From Scolanthus callimorphus (taxonomy: Eukaryota; Cnidaria; Anthozoa; Actiniaria; Edwardsiidae), in assembly GCA_033964015.1 (NCBI GenBank), contig CM066913.1:32439577-32503576 (forward strand): a DNA stretch of 64,000 nucleotides, given 5' to 3'. The notes beneath the pieces are model-generated. The model worked only from the letters and a program-made list of their open reading frames with translations. It was not told the DNA's origin and did no database searches. The first letter of the stretch is position 1; the number at the start of each line of letters is the position of its first letter. A program made the position numbers and the translations under genes. Shown here piece by piece: positions 55,290-64,000 of the stretch.

Positions 55290-56100
55290 ATAAAATCATT
55301 TTTGCAAATAAAAAAGGTATTTGTGCGTAGAGAACTGACAAATATCAGTTACTTGCTGCTACTCACGTTTTCGGTCCCACATTTTAAATTTCGTGCTGCC
55401 AATATTATAACTCATTTGAATAAATTATTATATTATCGTCCTGCGATGAAGATGCCCATACTTTAGAGCGCAAACAGCTAGAAATGTTTTAGGAAGAGAA
55501 AGCCAGAAGTGATATATTTATTTTCATTTTAGATAACAAATTTTGAATTCAGCTGTCAGAACAATGCTGACATGTTAATTCTTTGATAACATGTTAATGA
55601 TTGATAACGGATTGTCCTCGGCCCCTGGGAGGAGCTATCCCTTTTATACCGGAAAGTTCAAGCGACATACACGAAAGAAGTCCACGAACAACAAAGGCGC
55701 TTGAAATCCAGCCAGCACCGAGATTCAGAACTCCGCTAGATTATAGAATACCCCGCCACCTTGAATAAGAATAGAATCCTTTGTGTTTTAGATAAAAAAA
55801 ACTGCAGGAGGGAGCCTATCAATGGCAGGGTATTCTTAATAGACAAAATTGGTTAACGATGTTTATGGAGTTGTTCCAAGTGTCAAGTGTTTTTCATTTG
55901 ACCGAGTGAATAAACGTTGTCGGGGCAAACGCGACCACACTACAGGAATAATGGTGTACGACTGAGTGAAAAAGAAAAAGAATCGTGAATCGAGGTAAAT
56001 GTGTGCTTTGCGATACCAAAAATATTGCTACGTAAGGTGTTAACCCATATTCCCTAGCGGTCTGCGCGCGTACGCATAAGCTTTACCGACAACGTTTCTT
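55290..56100. other. AT-rich intergenic DNA
   Basis: Nothing recognised as a gene or bounded repeat. Confidence 0.3.
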
Positions 56101-56108
56101 GAAATAGC

Positions 56109-57586
56109 TGTATACACCTGTTTCAATTATTGTTGCTCTGCAAAACGTAAAACCATGAACCATGAACAAGTGCCATTGGGTGGTTTTAGTTTAGTTTGGT
56201 TTGCCAAACTCGAGGAAAATACGAGAAACAGGGTCTGGACGGGGTTAACCGACTAGCGACAAACGGCCTAAAAAATAACCGACTACCGACAAAACGGGGA
56301 AAAAGTTACTGACTACCGACAAAAAAATATTTACTGACTACCGACATTTTATTATTGCCCGTATTATAAACTCTTCATTTCTATCGTCAACATACATAAA
56401 TGCTAATTTATATTCTTGCGAACTCGACTATCTACTACACGAGCGCTTCTATATAAATCGAATATAAAGCCCTGGCCAAACGAAACGCAAGTTCATACAC
56501 GTCGATGCAAGTTGTGACTTGCACAGACTTTTGTTCACTTGCCCTGAGGTTGCCAAACGAGAATGCAAGTTTGGATCAAGTTAGGGCCGACCATTGACTT
56601 TTGAAAAAAAATATCCTGCAAGCTACGTTCCCGAGAAAAAAAAAATCATGCAAAAGCAAAAGAGTAAAAGACAAAATTCTGCGATTGTGCACCCTGCATG
56701 CGATAACTTCACATGCTGGGCTCTAAATTTTCGGCGCGCTTCGCGCGCAAAAGAGTTTAATCAATTTTAGAGTTTAATCAACTTTCTCTACAAGCTTCCT
56801 TGGGGTTTTTCGGCCCGGGTTTTATTGTTACGGCTCCCGTGTAGCTTATCCTTGTGTGAGTGAGAGCTGCAGAAACGAGTGCTGAAAAGGCTAGGACATT
56901 TTTAAAATCTCTTTTTATCATTGAGATATACTAAAATAATTTGTATTCGATGGCAAAAAGAAACATAACACACGGGATAACAGATAAAACGTCTCCAAAA
57001 CAAAATATACACAAGACCTTTTTTCATTTCAAATGTTTCTCCTTCTGTTAATTCTGCCAATCTGTTTGCAGAAGCCATCTTGAAAAAGATCTCTAACACT
57101 TCCCTGCTGCCAGTAAATAAACTAGCAAGCTGAATAAATTAAAATTAATGGCAAATCAGAGGACTCAAATCCCTATATTTACTGGAAAAAAATATTCTAA
57201 TGTTGGATATCTACTACTTCAGGAACCAATCAGAGCGCGCGAAAATGACTATTTACTGATTTGCAGCGCTTACTACTCAGAAAAATGCAAAATATCTAAA
57301 TAGAGACTCCAATCGTAGAACCTGAGAGTAACTAACATTGTTTTTAATTCAGTTTTACTACTTTTTAATTATTAACTTAAATTTACCAACTACAGAAATT
57401 TTTAACTGACTACCGACAAATTACCGAAATTTTAACTGATTACCGACAAATTACTGAAATTTTAACTGACTACCGACATACGGACCCCCCATCCAGACCC
57501 TGGAGAAATAGCGTCTTCATTATGATGCATGGTGCATGGTTTTACGTTTTGCAGAGCAACGTTAATTGAAATAGGTGTATGCAAGT
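56109..57586. mobile_element. Outer TIR element of a nested pair
   Basis: Left end TGTATACACCTGTTTCAATT with CTGCAAAACGTAAAACCATG; the right end is the reverse complement (TGGTTTTACGTTTTGCAGAGC). It is interrupted by the element at 56228-57505. Confidence 0.65.
56228..57505. mobile_element. Inner TIR element with ACCGACAAA minisatellite ends
   Basis: Begins ACAGGGTCTGGACGGGG and ends CCCATCCAGACCCTGG. Both ends carry short tandem units based on GACTACCGACAAA in inverse positions (56240-56350 and 57405-57480). Contains a GGCGCGCTTCGCGCGC palindrome (56733) and a short frame from 57079 (MASANRLAELTEGETFEMKK), possibly captured sequence. Confidence 0.65.
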
Positions 57587-57858
57587 ATTCACCCAAAGGT
57601 ATTATCACATGATTTGAATTGGGTGACAACAAGATGTAAACAGCGCTAGCCGATTTTATCTATGTTTATCTAATACGTTCTGATGGATGGTTAAACAAAT
57701 GTAATAAGCGTCCATTCTGTTACCAGCAGTCATGCTGTATTACGTGCATTGTCTTTTGATTCTCTAGAGATTGGTTGAAAACCAAGAATTCCGAATCTAA
57801 CCAAGAATTCATCTTTGAAGAACTTTAGTTGGCTCGGGACTTATTTTCGGGACTTACG

Positions 57859-60800
57859 ATGCAAATATTTGGACATTCAAGAGTCACCTATTTGGCTGCA
57901 GTGATGTACCTAGGATTTTCATCCGCCGTGACGAATATTCTAGTTTCATACGACAATAATGATTGTTCAAGGGGATTGGAGGCATCCGTGACAGGTGCTT
58001 TGAGGAGCTTCAGAGGTTCTCTCAACATCACTTTTTAACGTCTGGAGTTAATACATCAATGGAGGAAATTCTGTCCCACTTTATCGGAGCTGTGGAAAAT
58101 AATGTGGTAGCCGTTTTGGGTTGTCTTGGCAGCAGATTTGATAAATTTCTCATCTACTTTGCTAAGCAGCATTCCATGCTGTTTATTTGTGTTGATGAAC
58201 TGAACTTTGCTGAAGCGTCTGTTCTAATGGTAAGTAAAGCAAATGGCAATTTGTCTAGCAAAATGAATAAGATGAATTTCAGCTGACCACACGTTCTAGG
58301 TCGTTTGCGAAGAAGACGAACACTTATAAGCGTGTTAAGCTTGGTAAGCGTGTCCCCCCTAGAGTTGAATATTCAATTCATCATTCCATTATTGATTTCA
58401 TTATTAGTCCGTGTACCTTTAATTTCAAATTTTGATTTCCGAATATAAAATTGTTGACCAAGAGTATTTACTTAAATTACAAAATTTTCATGATTATTGA
58501 ATTGAAAATTGCATTTTTGGATTGAATAATAAAAGCAATAATACCTTGTTGAAAAAAGAAGGACCTTTTTATCATTCGTTTTTGCTTGTCTATGTTTGTT
58601 GAAAAAAAAACACACAAGGTAATCTAACCTATAGGACGTACTTTTGTATAACAGTTACCAGAAAACCATTCACATTTTACCGGATTTTGGACATGTTGTT
58701 TTAGTATATACCAGCTCGGCAACCCCGTAAGAACGAACAATTAATATTTACCTTCCACTATAGGTAGATATTAGCCGCATTCACCCTAGAGACGAGTTTC
58801 CCGTCTGTCTGCGTCTGAGACGTGTTTCTCGTCAGAAAAAATTCCTGTCTTATGTGAATTCTAGTCGGAAACTAGTCGGCTTATTATCGCCAAACTTTCT
58901 CCTTCCAAAAAGTTTTTTTCGCGTGATCACAGAAGAACAGGGAACCACATTCGAGAAACTCGTCTCATAGTGTGAATTCGGTTATTCCAGGGAGTTCCCT
59001 GGTTATTCTGACATCCACCTCAATAGCGCGCTGCGCACAGATTCTAAAATTAGACCAGACAAACAATCCCTTGAAATCCCATTCAGAAGGATCGCGCTCG
59101 AAATATGAGCCAGGGTAGGAGTACATACAAGCTCTGCAGAAATGAGTGGAACTACCAGTTTACCAATTCATTTTGTATCGTTCTTTAGAGAGAAAACTGA
59201 GAAAATAGGAGAAACATATATTTGCTTGTCTAAGTTTATTATAATTAGTGTGACGTCATCTGTGTGCAGCGCTATTGAAATAGATTAAAGGGGCTGTGTC
59301 ACGGTTGTTTCAACAAAATATTATATAAAATAAGACCAGTGATCTACATAAACATCTCAGAATCCTATTTATACTGTTATTTCGTCTTAGAAAGAAAAAG
59401 GAACTGAATGACTTGCATTATATAAGCATTCTTACGTAAGATTTAATAGCTTTCGTTATCAAATTTCCAAGTTTGAAAACTGTTCAGCCTGGTAAGAAAT
59501 CAAAAATGCTATTTGACAATCCAATTCCATCCGCTCGATAGCACACGAAAATACTCCAAATTTGTACTCCTCTTGTAGCTGAAAAGTTATTTAACAAACC
59601 TAGGCGACTATTTTGTTTATTTCTTGTGAATCTGACTGCATTAATTTAAGCTACAAAAATTAACCCTAAAACCGTGACAGTACCCCCTTTAAGTTTAAAT
59701 TATAGATGATTCCAACATTTTCATGCACAAAAGCCCAGCTCTCTGGCACGCTGTGTGTTAGAGGGAAGTGTGCGTTGTTATAGACTCGTAGGCAAGTTGA
59801 TATGAGAAGACCGACACCTTTTCATTTTTTATGCCTTCACTCATTGTTGTTTTGAATACGATGCCTGGGTAGTTGGATGATTGCAGTGAGCTCTGTTCGC
59901 AATGGGAAACACAGGACACCAATATGGTTATTTTGATGCGCCAAATAGCACAAAGCCGATTTTAATCAAAAATTGAGATCTTTGCTTGCAACTTGTAAAA
60001 TAAAACCACTAAAATGATGTTGCCCTGGGAAGGTGAGGGCCAGATACAGTAAACAGGGACAAATATAGTACTGCACAACAGTGGCCAGGACAGGGGAGGA
60101 GTCGAGAAGCTTGTAAACAGTATAGATCGTTCATATATGGAACACTATTAAGTGTCCAACGTATAAATATCTCTCACGTCTATGCAGAAGGACACTATAG
60201 TGTACCATATATGAAGTATCTAGCTTGTAAACAACCCAAGACGCTTTCCTGAATGAGACATTGCCTAGATGGGCTTCACCAAATAAACAATGCAGTCAAT
60301 AGCCTATCCTCCAAGAACTGCGGCATGCGGTACGATAATTTTTGTTTTATCTACGACTAAATTTCAGTATCCTCAGTAGAACCTATACCAAAGCTTAAGC
60401 ATCATCATCATCATGTTTTCCCTCTAGGCGCGTGTACGGCCATAGGGCTTGCAGTTATTGTGCTGGTCATGTTGACAATAGCCGCATTATGTATCTTTGT
60501 CCATGCAGATTATGAGAGCAATTGTCTTTTGTTTAAATTCCAAGTTTTCTCCAATTTGGTCCAGGTTCTCCTTATGTCGAAAAGAATCTGTTTGAGGAGT
60601 GATGCATTTTCCATCCTACATATAGTGGTTTCAATAAAGTTTGTCACCCCAAAGACTAAAGCCTACAAGCTGTCGGCGCCAAGCATTGTGAGTCATTCGT
60701 GCTTTGAATAACAAATATTCTCCATGAGTCAAAAATGCCGCGCGCGATGAGCGAAGTCGACCTTAGACTTTAACGTGTTTCCGAATTCGAGTGAGAGAAT

Positions 60801-63800
60801 TGCACTGGCATCTAAAAATGTGCATTCTTAAAAGAGCGAATGTCTGATAAAAATTTCAGCCAAAGCTCAGCAAAATTTGACAGTTCACGGTCACAACCCA
60901 AAATCTAATTTCCCTCAAAATTGTTTGGATGATACAATTAACATTCTGTGTTTATTTTGCTAAAAGAGCTCGCTTCTCAAGAAATGAAATAAAGACATGA
61001 CTTACAATTATATTAATTGTACTTCGTTCCAATCGAATGCTCAATTGAAATTTTATGTTGGGCGCCTAGAAAGCTTTCTGAAGATGTATTACTAATTATT
61101 AATAAGCGCGTCTTTTGAATTTGTACGCGAGCGTTCCGATAATTTACTTTCATTATACCTTCGAAGGTGTAGGATGACTAGCAAAAATGGACAGACGGAA
61201 AACAGAATAGAATTTGCGAAATATTTCTTTCTTTAGATATTTGTTCTACAGAATATTCCAGCGGAGTTTCAGTAGTTCGGTTCTCATGCAATCAGCTCAC
61301 AAAATACCCCGTCAGTATTTGATTTCCTTCTTGACAAAGGAAAAGCGTGAAAAGTAAAACGGACAGCTTAATACTGTACGCAGTACTGTCGTTCACGTTT
61401 AAGAATAAAGTTCTTGCGCCCTCCAATTTGAAATTTGAAGTGCACTATTAATTAAAAATCGCGCTGTCCCCAACACGCGCGTAAATCGAATTGAATTTTG
61501 ATAGCACGTGAGACAACAAATGACTCACAAGGCTTGGCGCCGACAGCTTGAGGCTTTAGTCTTTTGGGTGACAAACTTTATTGAAACCACTATATATACC
61601 CTTTCCGGGAAACGTTGTCACCCGAAAAGCCTATAAGCTTGGTGCGCTAGGGAGTATGGGTAAAGATTTATTTAAATTTCTGTAAAATATTAGAAACAAA
61701 CATGCTTGGAAATATCCTGAAATTTAATCATTTCACCTGTGGTTGCGATAACTGTCTGAATTCAGATCAAACAGTAGCAGTTTAAATGCCCCCATCATCC
61801 TTTGCGCTTCAAGCTTATAGGCTTTTTGGGTGACAACGTTTCCCGGAAACGGTATATGTCCTAGGTAACGCAGGTGTTGGGCGTGGCAGAATGTTTGCAT
61901 TGGTTGGCTCTGAGTGATCTCATAAAGTCGGGCATTTGAGATTTTAAAAGCCCAGTTTATATCTCCTTCATCAGGGTCTGTGTTCTTTCTGGCAAAACCG
62001 CCAGCAACCATTTTCCGAAGGAAGTTGTTCCATATTACATCCAATTTGTTAGATTCTGTTGACGAGAGTTCCCATGCTTGGACATTGTATAGCAATCTGC
62101 TGCGCACACAAGCGAGGGCATAAAGCTTCATTTGGTGCAAATAATTTTAACCCATTTTAATCCAAATCGATTTTAATGTACAAGCGCAAGAAAACTTGTA
62201 ATAGTAGACCTTAATGAATCATGTTAACATGTGTTTCTCAACAACCGTGTCTGCGTTTTCTTAAATTTTGTTTAATTTTTACAGCATTTTCGCGCTCTAA
62301 AAATTTAAAAGTTTCATAACTTTTGAACTAATCAAAATAAAAACAAAACGCAGACACGGTTTTTGATAAACATCTTTAAGGATTAAAACAATGAGCTAGT
62401 TTCGCGGGGTTAGCTTGTTAAAATGGCACCAAAATATCAAATCAATATATATATATATATTTATTTACAAATAAGTTATTCTATTTGCCATAGCCCGCTA
62501 GTCCATTTTATAAGCTTTCCAACGATATATAGGTTGACATTTTTTGGTTAAACAAAGGACGTGTATGATTATTTTTCCGAGGACGCGCCGCGAAGGTTCT
62601 CAGTAACCTTAACTAGCTAGAGCAGATATCGTATGACTGTGAAAAGTACCGTGACACGGCGCGGCACTGTCGCGGTGGCGGTACCGAACCTGGCCTGCTG
62701 TTTTCTGCTGTAGAACCGAACGAAATCGTGTATTCGCGGTATGGTCACGGACGCGGCGCGGTACAACTCTTTCGCGGTACTTTTCACAGTCATACGAAAT
62801 CTGCTCTAAATGTTGAGTTAGCTGTTATCCTTGTGTTCTAGGGTCATAAATACGTAAGCATGGGCGCGTCTCTCGAGTCAGTTACAAGCACTATTCATGG
62901 GATAGCTGAAGAGGCACGTGCTACAGACGTCGTACTTATCGGATCTACAGCGCATATATTTTACGCTTTATCATCCCTTCTAACGAAGGCAAATAGTATA
63001 GAAAGACAATATCTTCCACTGGATCTCGATGATACTAATTACACCATCAGGCTGAGTAACAAAAGCTACGCCAGCCGTCTTGTGGTTGTTCTACCGGCAC
63101 TTGGCCAAGAGAATAGAAAGATCAAACTCATGTCTGTAGAGCGACAGGTGAACATGTTCCCAAGGACGTGGCTGTACTTCACCCAAGAAAAATATGAAGA
63201 TGAAGATGTCTCAGCAGATAAAGTCATTCTTGTTGCTCGACCCATCGTGAATGTACCCGATGTCGTAAGGGAAGCATTGAATCTCGTTACGGCATATCAA
63301 GAGAATCTGAACAGTACTACATTATCGACTCCCAGTTTTGATCAACTGAAGAACTCGAGTAGTTTCCGCGGCAATCCTTTGTACAGGTATGAGTTACCCC
63401 TTTTTCGCCTTATGTGCTCTGTTGCATAAGGTCTTGATACTCTCCCTCCAGAGGGCCCCAATCTTTGTGCACCTGGTGGCTCCCCTCACCTATCCCCAGG
63501 GGAGGACTATGGGAGGACGCGAGGATGCAGAAGGCCATGTTTCTTGTTGCCACTCTCGCTTTCTCCCAAGACCTCCGCAATGGTTCGTTCCTCCCTATTT
63601 TGTGGACCGACGCCATTTAGTTTTCGGTATATCATCCGTTTCTGTTGTTAAATCTTTCTACAATGCTTCGCATTTTCTACTTGGGCCTTCAATCTTGGAC
63701 CATGAATCTGGTACTAATCATGGCAGGCTCTGGAAGGCCTGTTGTTGGACCAAAATTCGCTAGTTCTTGCCTCTGCCTGCTTACCTCCAACACAACGTTT

Positions 63801-64000
63801 AAGTTTATCTTTCCTCTTCTCGCCTCTTCTTGCCCCTTCCAATCCTGAAAGGAGTTTCGGCCAATCTCGCCTCTGAAATTCGCTCTAATCATTGCTTATT
63901 CTTTCGCACATTAACTTTTTTCAAAACATTTTAGGTTGTTCGACATACAAGCAGCATCACCGCACTTGAACAGCAATGGCCAGCAAATTAACACAGTCTT
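57859..64000 (+). CDS. ANF/iGluR-type ligand-binding receptor, 5' part
   Basis: Exons: 57859-58229, 62842-63386 and 63935 to the window end, with GT-AG ends and matching phases. It starts MQIFGHSRVTYLAAVMYLGF, a likely signal peptide, then a periplasmic-binding-like amino-terminal domain: NILVSYDNNDC, ENNVVAVLGCLGSRFDKFL, FAKQHSMLFICVDELNFAEA, HGIAEEARATDVVLIGSTAH, then SSFRGNPLYR and LFDIQAASPHLN. Exon 1 changes frame in a T5 run at 58032-58036; one more T restores a continuous frame (NITFLTSGVN). This fold occurs in ionotropic glutamate receptors, GABA-B/mGlu receptors and receptor guanylyl cyclases; the layout favours an NMDA-receptor-like iGluR but no channel or cyclase domain is in the window. 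Intron 1 (4.6 kb) holds several MITEs and a LINE fragment. Confidence 0.72.
58345..58545. mobile_element. Partial copy of the 34648 hairpin MITE
   Basis: Shares CCCCCCTAGAGTTGAATATTC and TTATTGATTTCATTATT with the left arm of 34648-34942 and a diverged right arm (GCATTTTTGGATTGAATAAT). In intron 1 of the receptor gene. Confidence 0.7.
58778..58982. mobile_element. Short TIR MITE (GAGACGAGTTTC)
   Basis: Left CCGCATTCACCCTAGAGACG, right (reversed) CCGAATTCACACTATGAGACG. No coding content. Confidence 0.6.
59289..59688 (+). mobile_element. TTAA-flanked MITE, family A copy 2
   Basis: 400 bp between TTAA at 59285-59288 and 59689-59692; AGGGGCTGTGTCACGGTTG at the start and AACCGTGACAGTACCCCCT at the end. 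Homologous along its length to 2541-2921. Confidence 0.85.
60625..61590. mobile_element. TA-flanked TIR element, 966 bp
   Basis: Ends GTGGTTTCAATAAAGTTTGTC and its reverse complement, TA outside both (60623-60624, 61591-61592). The inverted repeat extends about 70 bp (also CTGTCGGCGCCAAGC). Tc1/mariner-like footprint, no transposase. Confidence 0.8.
61599..61852. mobile_element. TA-flanked MITE, 254 bp, abutting the previous element
   Basis: Ends CCCTTTCCGGGAAACGTTGTC and, reversed, CCGTTTCCGGGAAACGTTGTC; TA at 61597-61598 and 61853-61854. The arm continues CAC..AAAAGCCTATAAGCTTG. It interrupts the LINE fragment at 61855-62140. Confidence 0.8.
61855..62140 (-). pseudogene. LINE ORF2 C-terminal fragment
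   Basis: Minus-strand frame MHQMKLYALACVRSRLLYNV, QAWELSSTESNKLDVIW, NNFLRKMVAGGFARK, ending FCHAQHLRYLGHI, the region after the RT palm in RTE/Nimb-like LINEs. It is truncated at both ends; the downstream residues of the open frame come from the MITE. Confidence 0.8.
62441..62462. repeat. AT microsatellite
   Basis: Short run of AT dinucleotides at about 62443-62460. Confidence 0.8.
62622..62805. mobile_element. TA-type MITE (AGAGCAGATTTC family), copy 2
   Basis: Ends GAGCAGATATCGTATGACTG and, reversed, GAGCAGATTTCGTATGACTG, with TA outside. GC-rich centre with CGCGGTAC words. It ends about 36 bp before the receptor exon at 62842, close to the branch-point region. Confidence 0.75.

Noticed and set aside
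60420..60711. Possible transmembrane exon (AIGLAVIVLVMLTIAALCIF) after a CCTCTAG acceptor
   Set aside because: The frame continues into the TIR element starting at 60625, its phase would not preserve the join of the two flanking receptor exons, and a membrane segment there would interrupt the ligand-binding domain.
61733..61854. C-terminal 40 codons of the LINE-like ORF
   Set aside because: They read through the MITE at 61599-61852 and are not part of the LINE protein.
63389..63892. ORFs of 124, 68 and 67 codons
   Set aside because: They fall in the intron between two well-supported receptor exons and have no recognisable content.

Overview
The window looks like the nuclear genome of a non-bilaterian marine animal, most likely an anthozoan cnidarian (coral or sea anemone). 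It is AT-rich, with intron-rich genes whose products are clearly animal (26S proteasome subunit Rpn7/PSMD6, the RING/RS ubiquitin-SUMO ligase TOPORS, a rhodopsin-class GPCR, a glutamate-receptor-like ligand-binding protein, a PA14/pentraxin/FN3 ectodomain protein). These genes sit in a dense background of transposable elements: a DIRS retrotransposon, RTE-like LINE tails, a Penelope GIY-YIG relic, tRNA-derived SINEs and more than twenty terminal-inverted-repeat elements or MITEs. The species call is inference; no database was searched.

Layout. 1-2.2 kb: DIRS-type retrotransposon (Gag plus RT, minus strand). 3.9-15.4 kb: a large minus-strand secreted or receptor-like gene with signal peptide, PA14-like, pentraxin and FN3 domains; its 3' end is not seen. 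15.4-19.5 kb: repeat-rich intergenic DNA. 19.5-29.4 kb: TOPORS on the minus strand, seven coding exons. One intron has U12-type AT-AC splice signals and splits the codon of a RING zinc-ligand histidine. 29.9-37.7 kb: PSMD6 on the plus strand, complete in seven exons and divergent from TOPORS across about 0.4 kb; every one of its six introns carries a recognisable repeat. 39-40 kb: an element with a tandem core of CRE and E-box palindromes.

40.1-45.7 kb: a 2OG-Fe(II) oxygenase gene (minus) split by a 4.0-kb IS630/Tc1/mariner transposon flanked by TA. The transposon has about 135-bp inverted termini, a DDE transposase of roughly DD37E spacing, and a convergent second ORF of 526 aa with a PB1-like N-terminus, a Cys/His cluster and a coiled coil. 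The transposase ORF is itself interrupted by a 394-bp TA-flanked MITE. This nested arrangement, with its uncharacterised accessory protein, is the best candidate for an undescribed system here.

46-51 kb: a composite repeat locus with a duplicated TATA-bearing module and a minisatellite of paired small hairpins. 50.9-52.0 kb: an intronless GPCR (minus). 52-57.8 kb: MITEs, one orphan terminal exon, nested TIR elements. 57.9-64 kb: the 5' part of a plus-strand receptor with an ANF/glutamate-receptor-type amino-terminal domain, running off the window.

Four genes show apparent single-base deletions (five sites, three of them in five-base A/T runs), while PSMD6, TOPORS and the accessory ORF are intact. 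This may be pseudogenisation, but uncorrected indels in the assembly are at least as likely.
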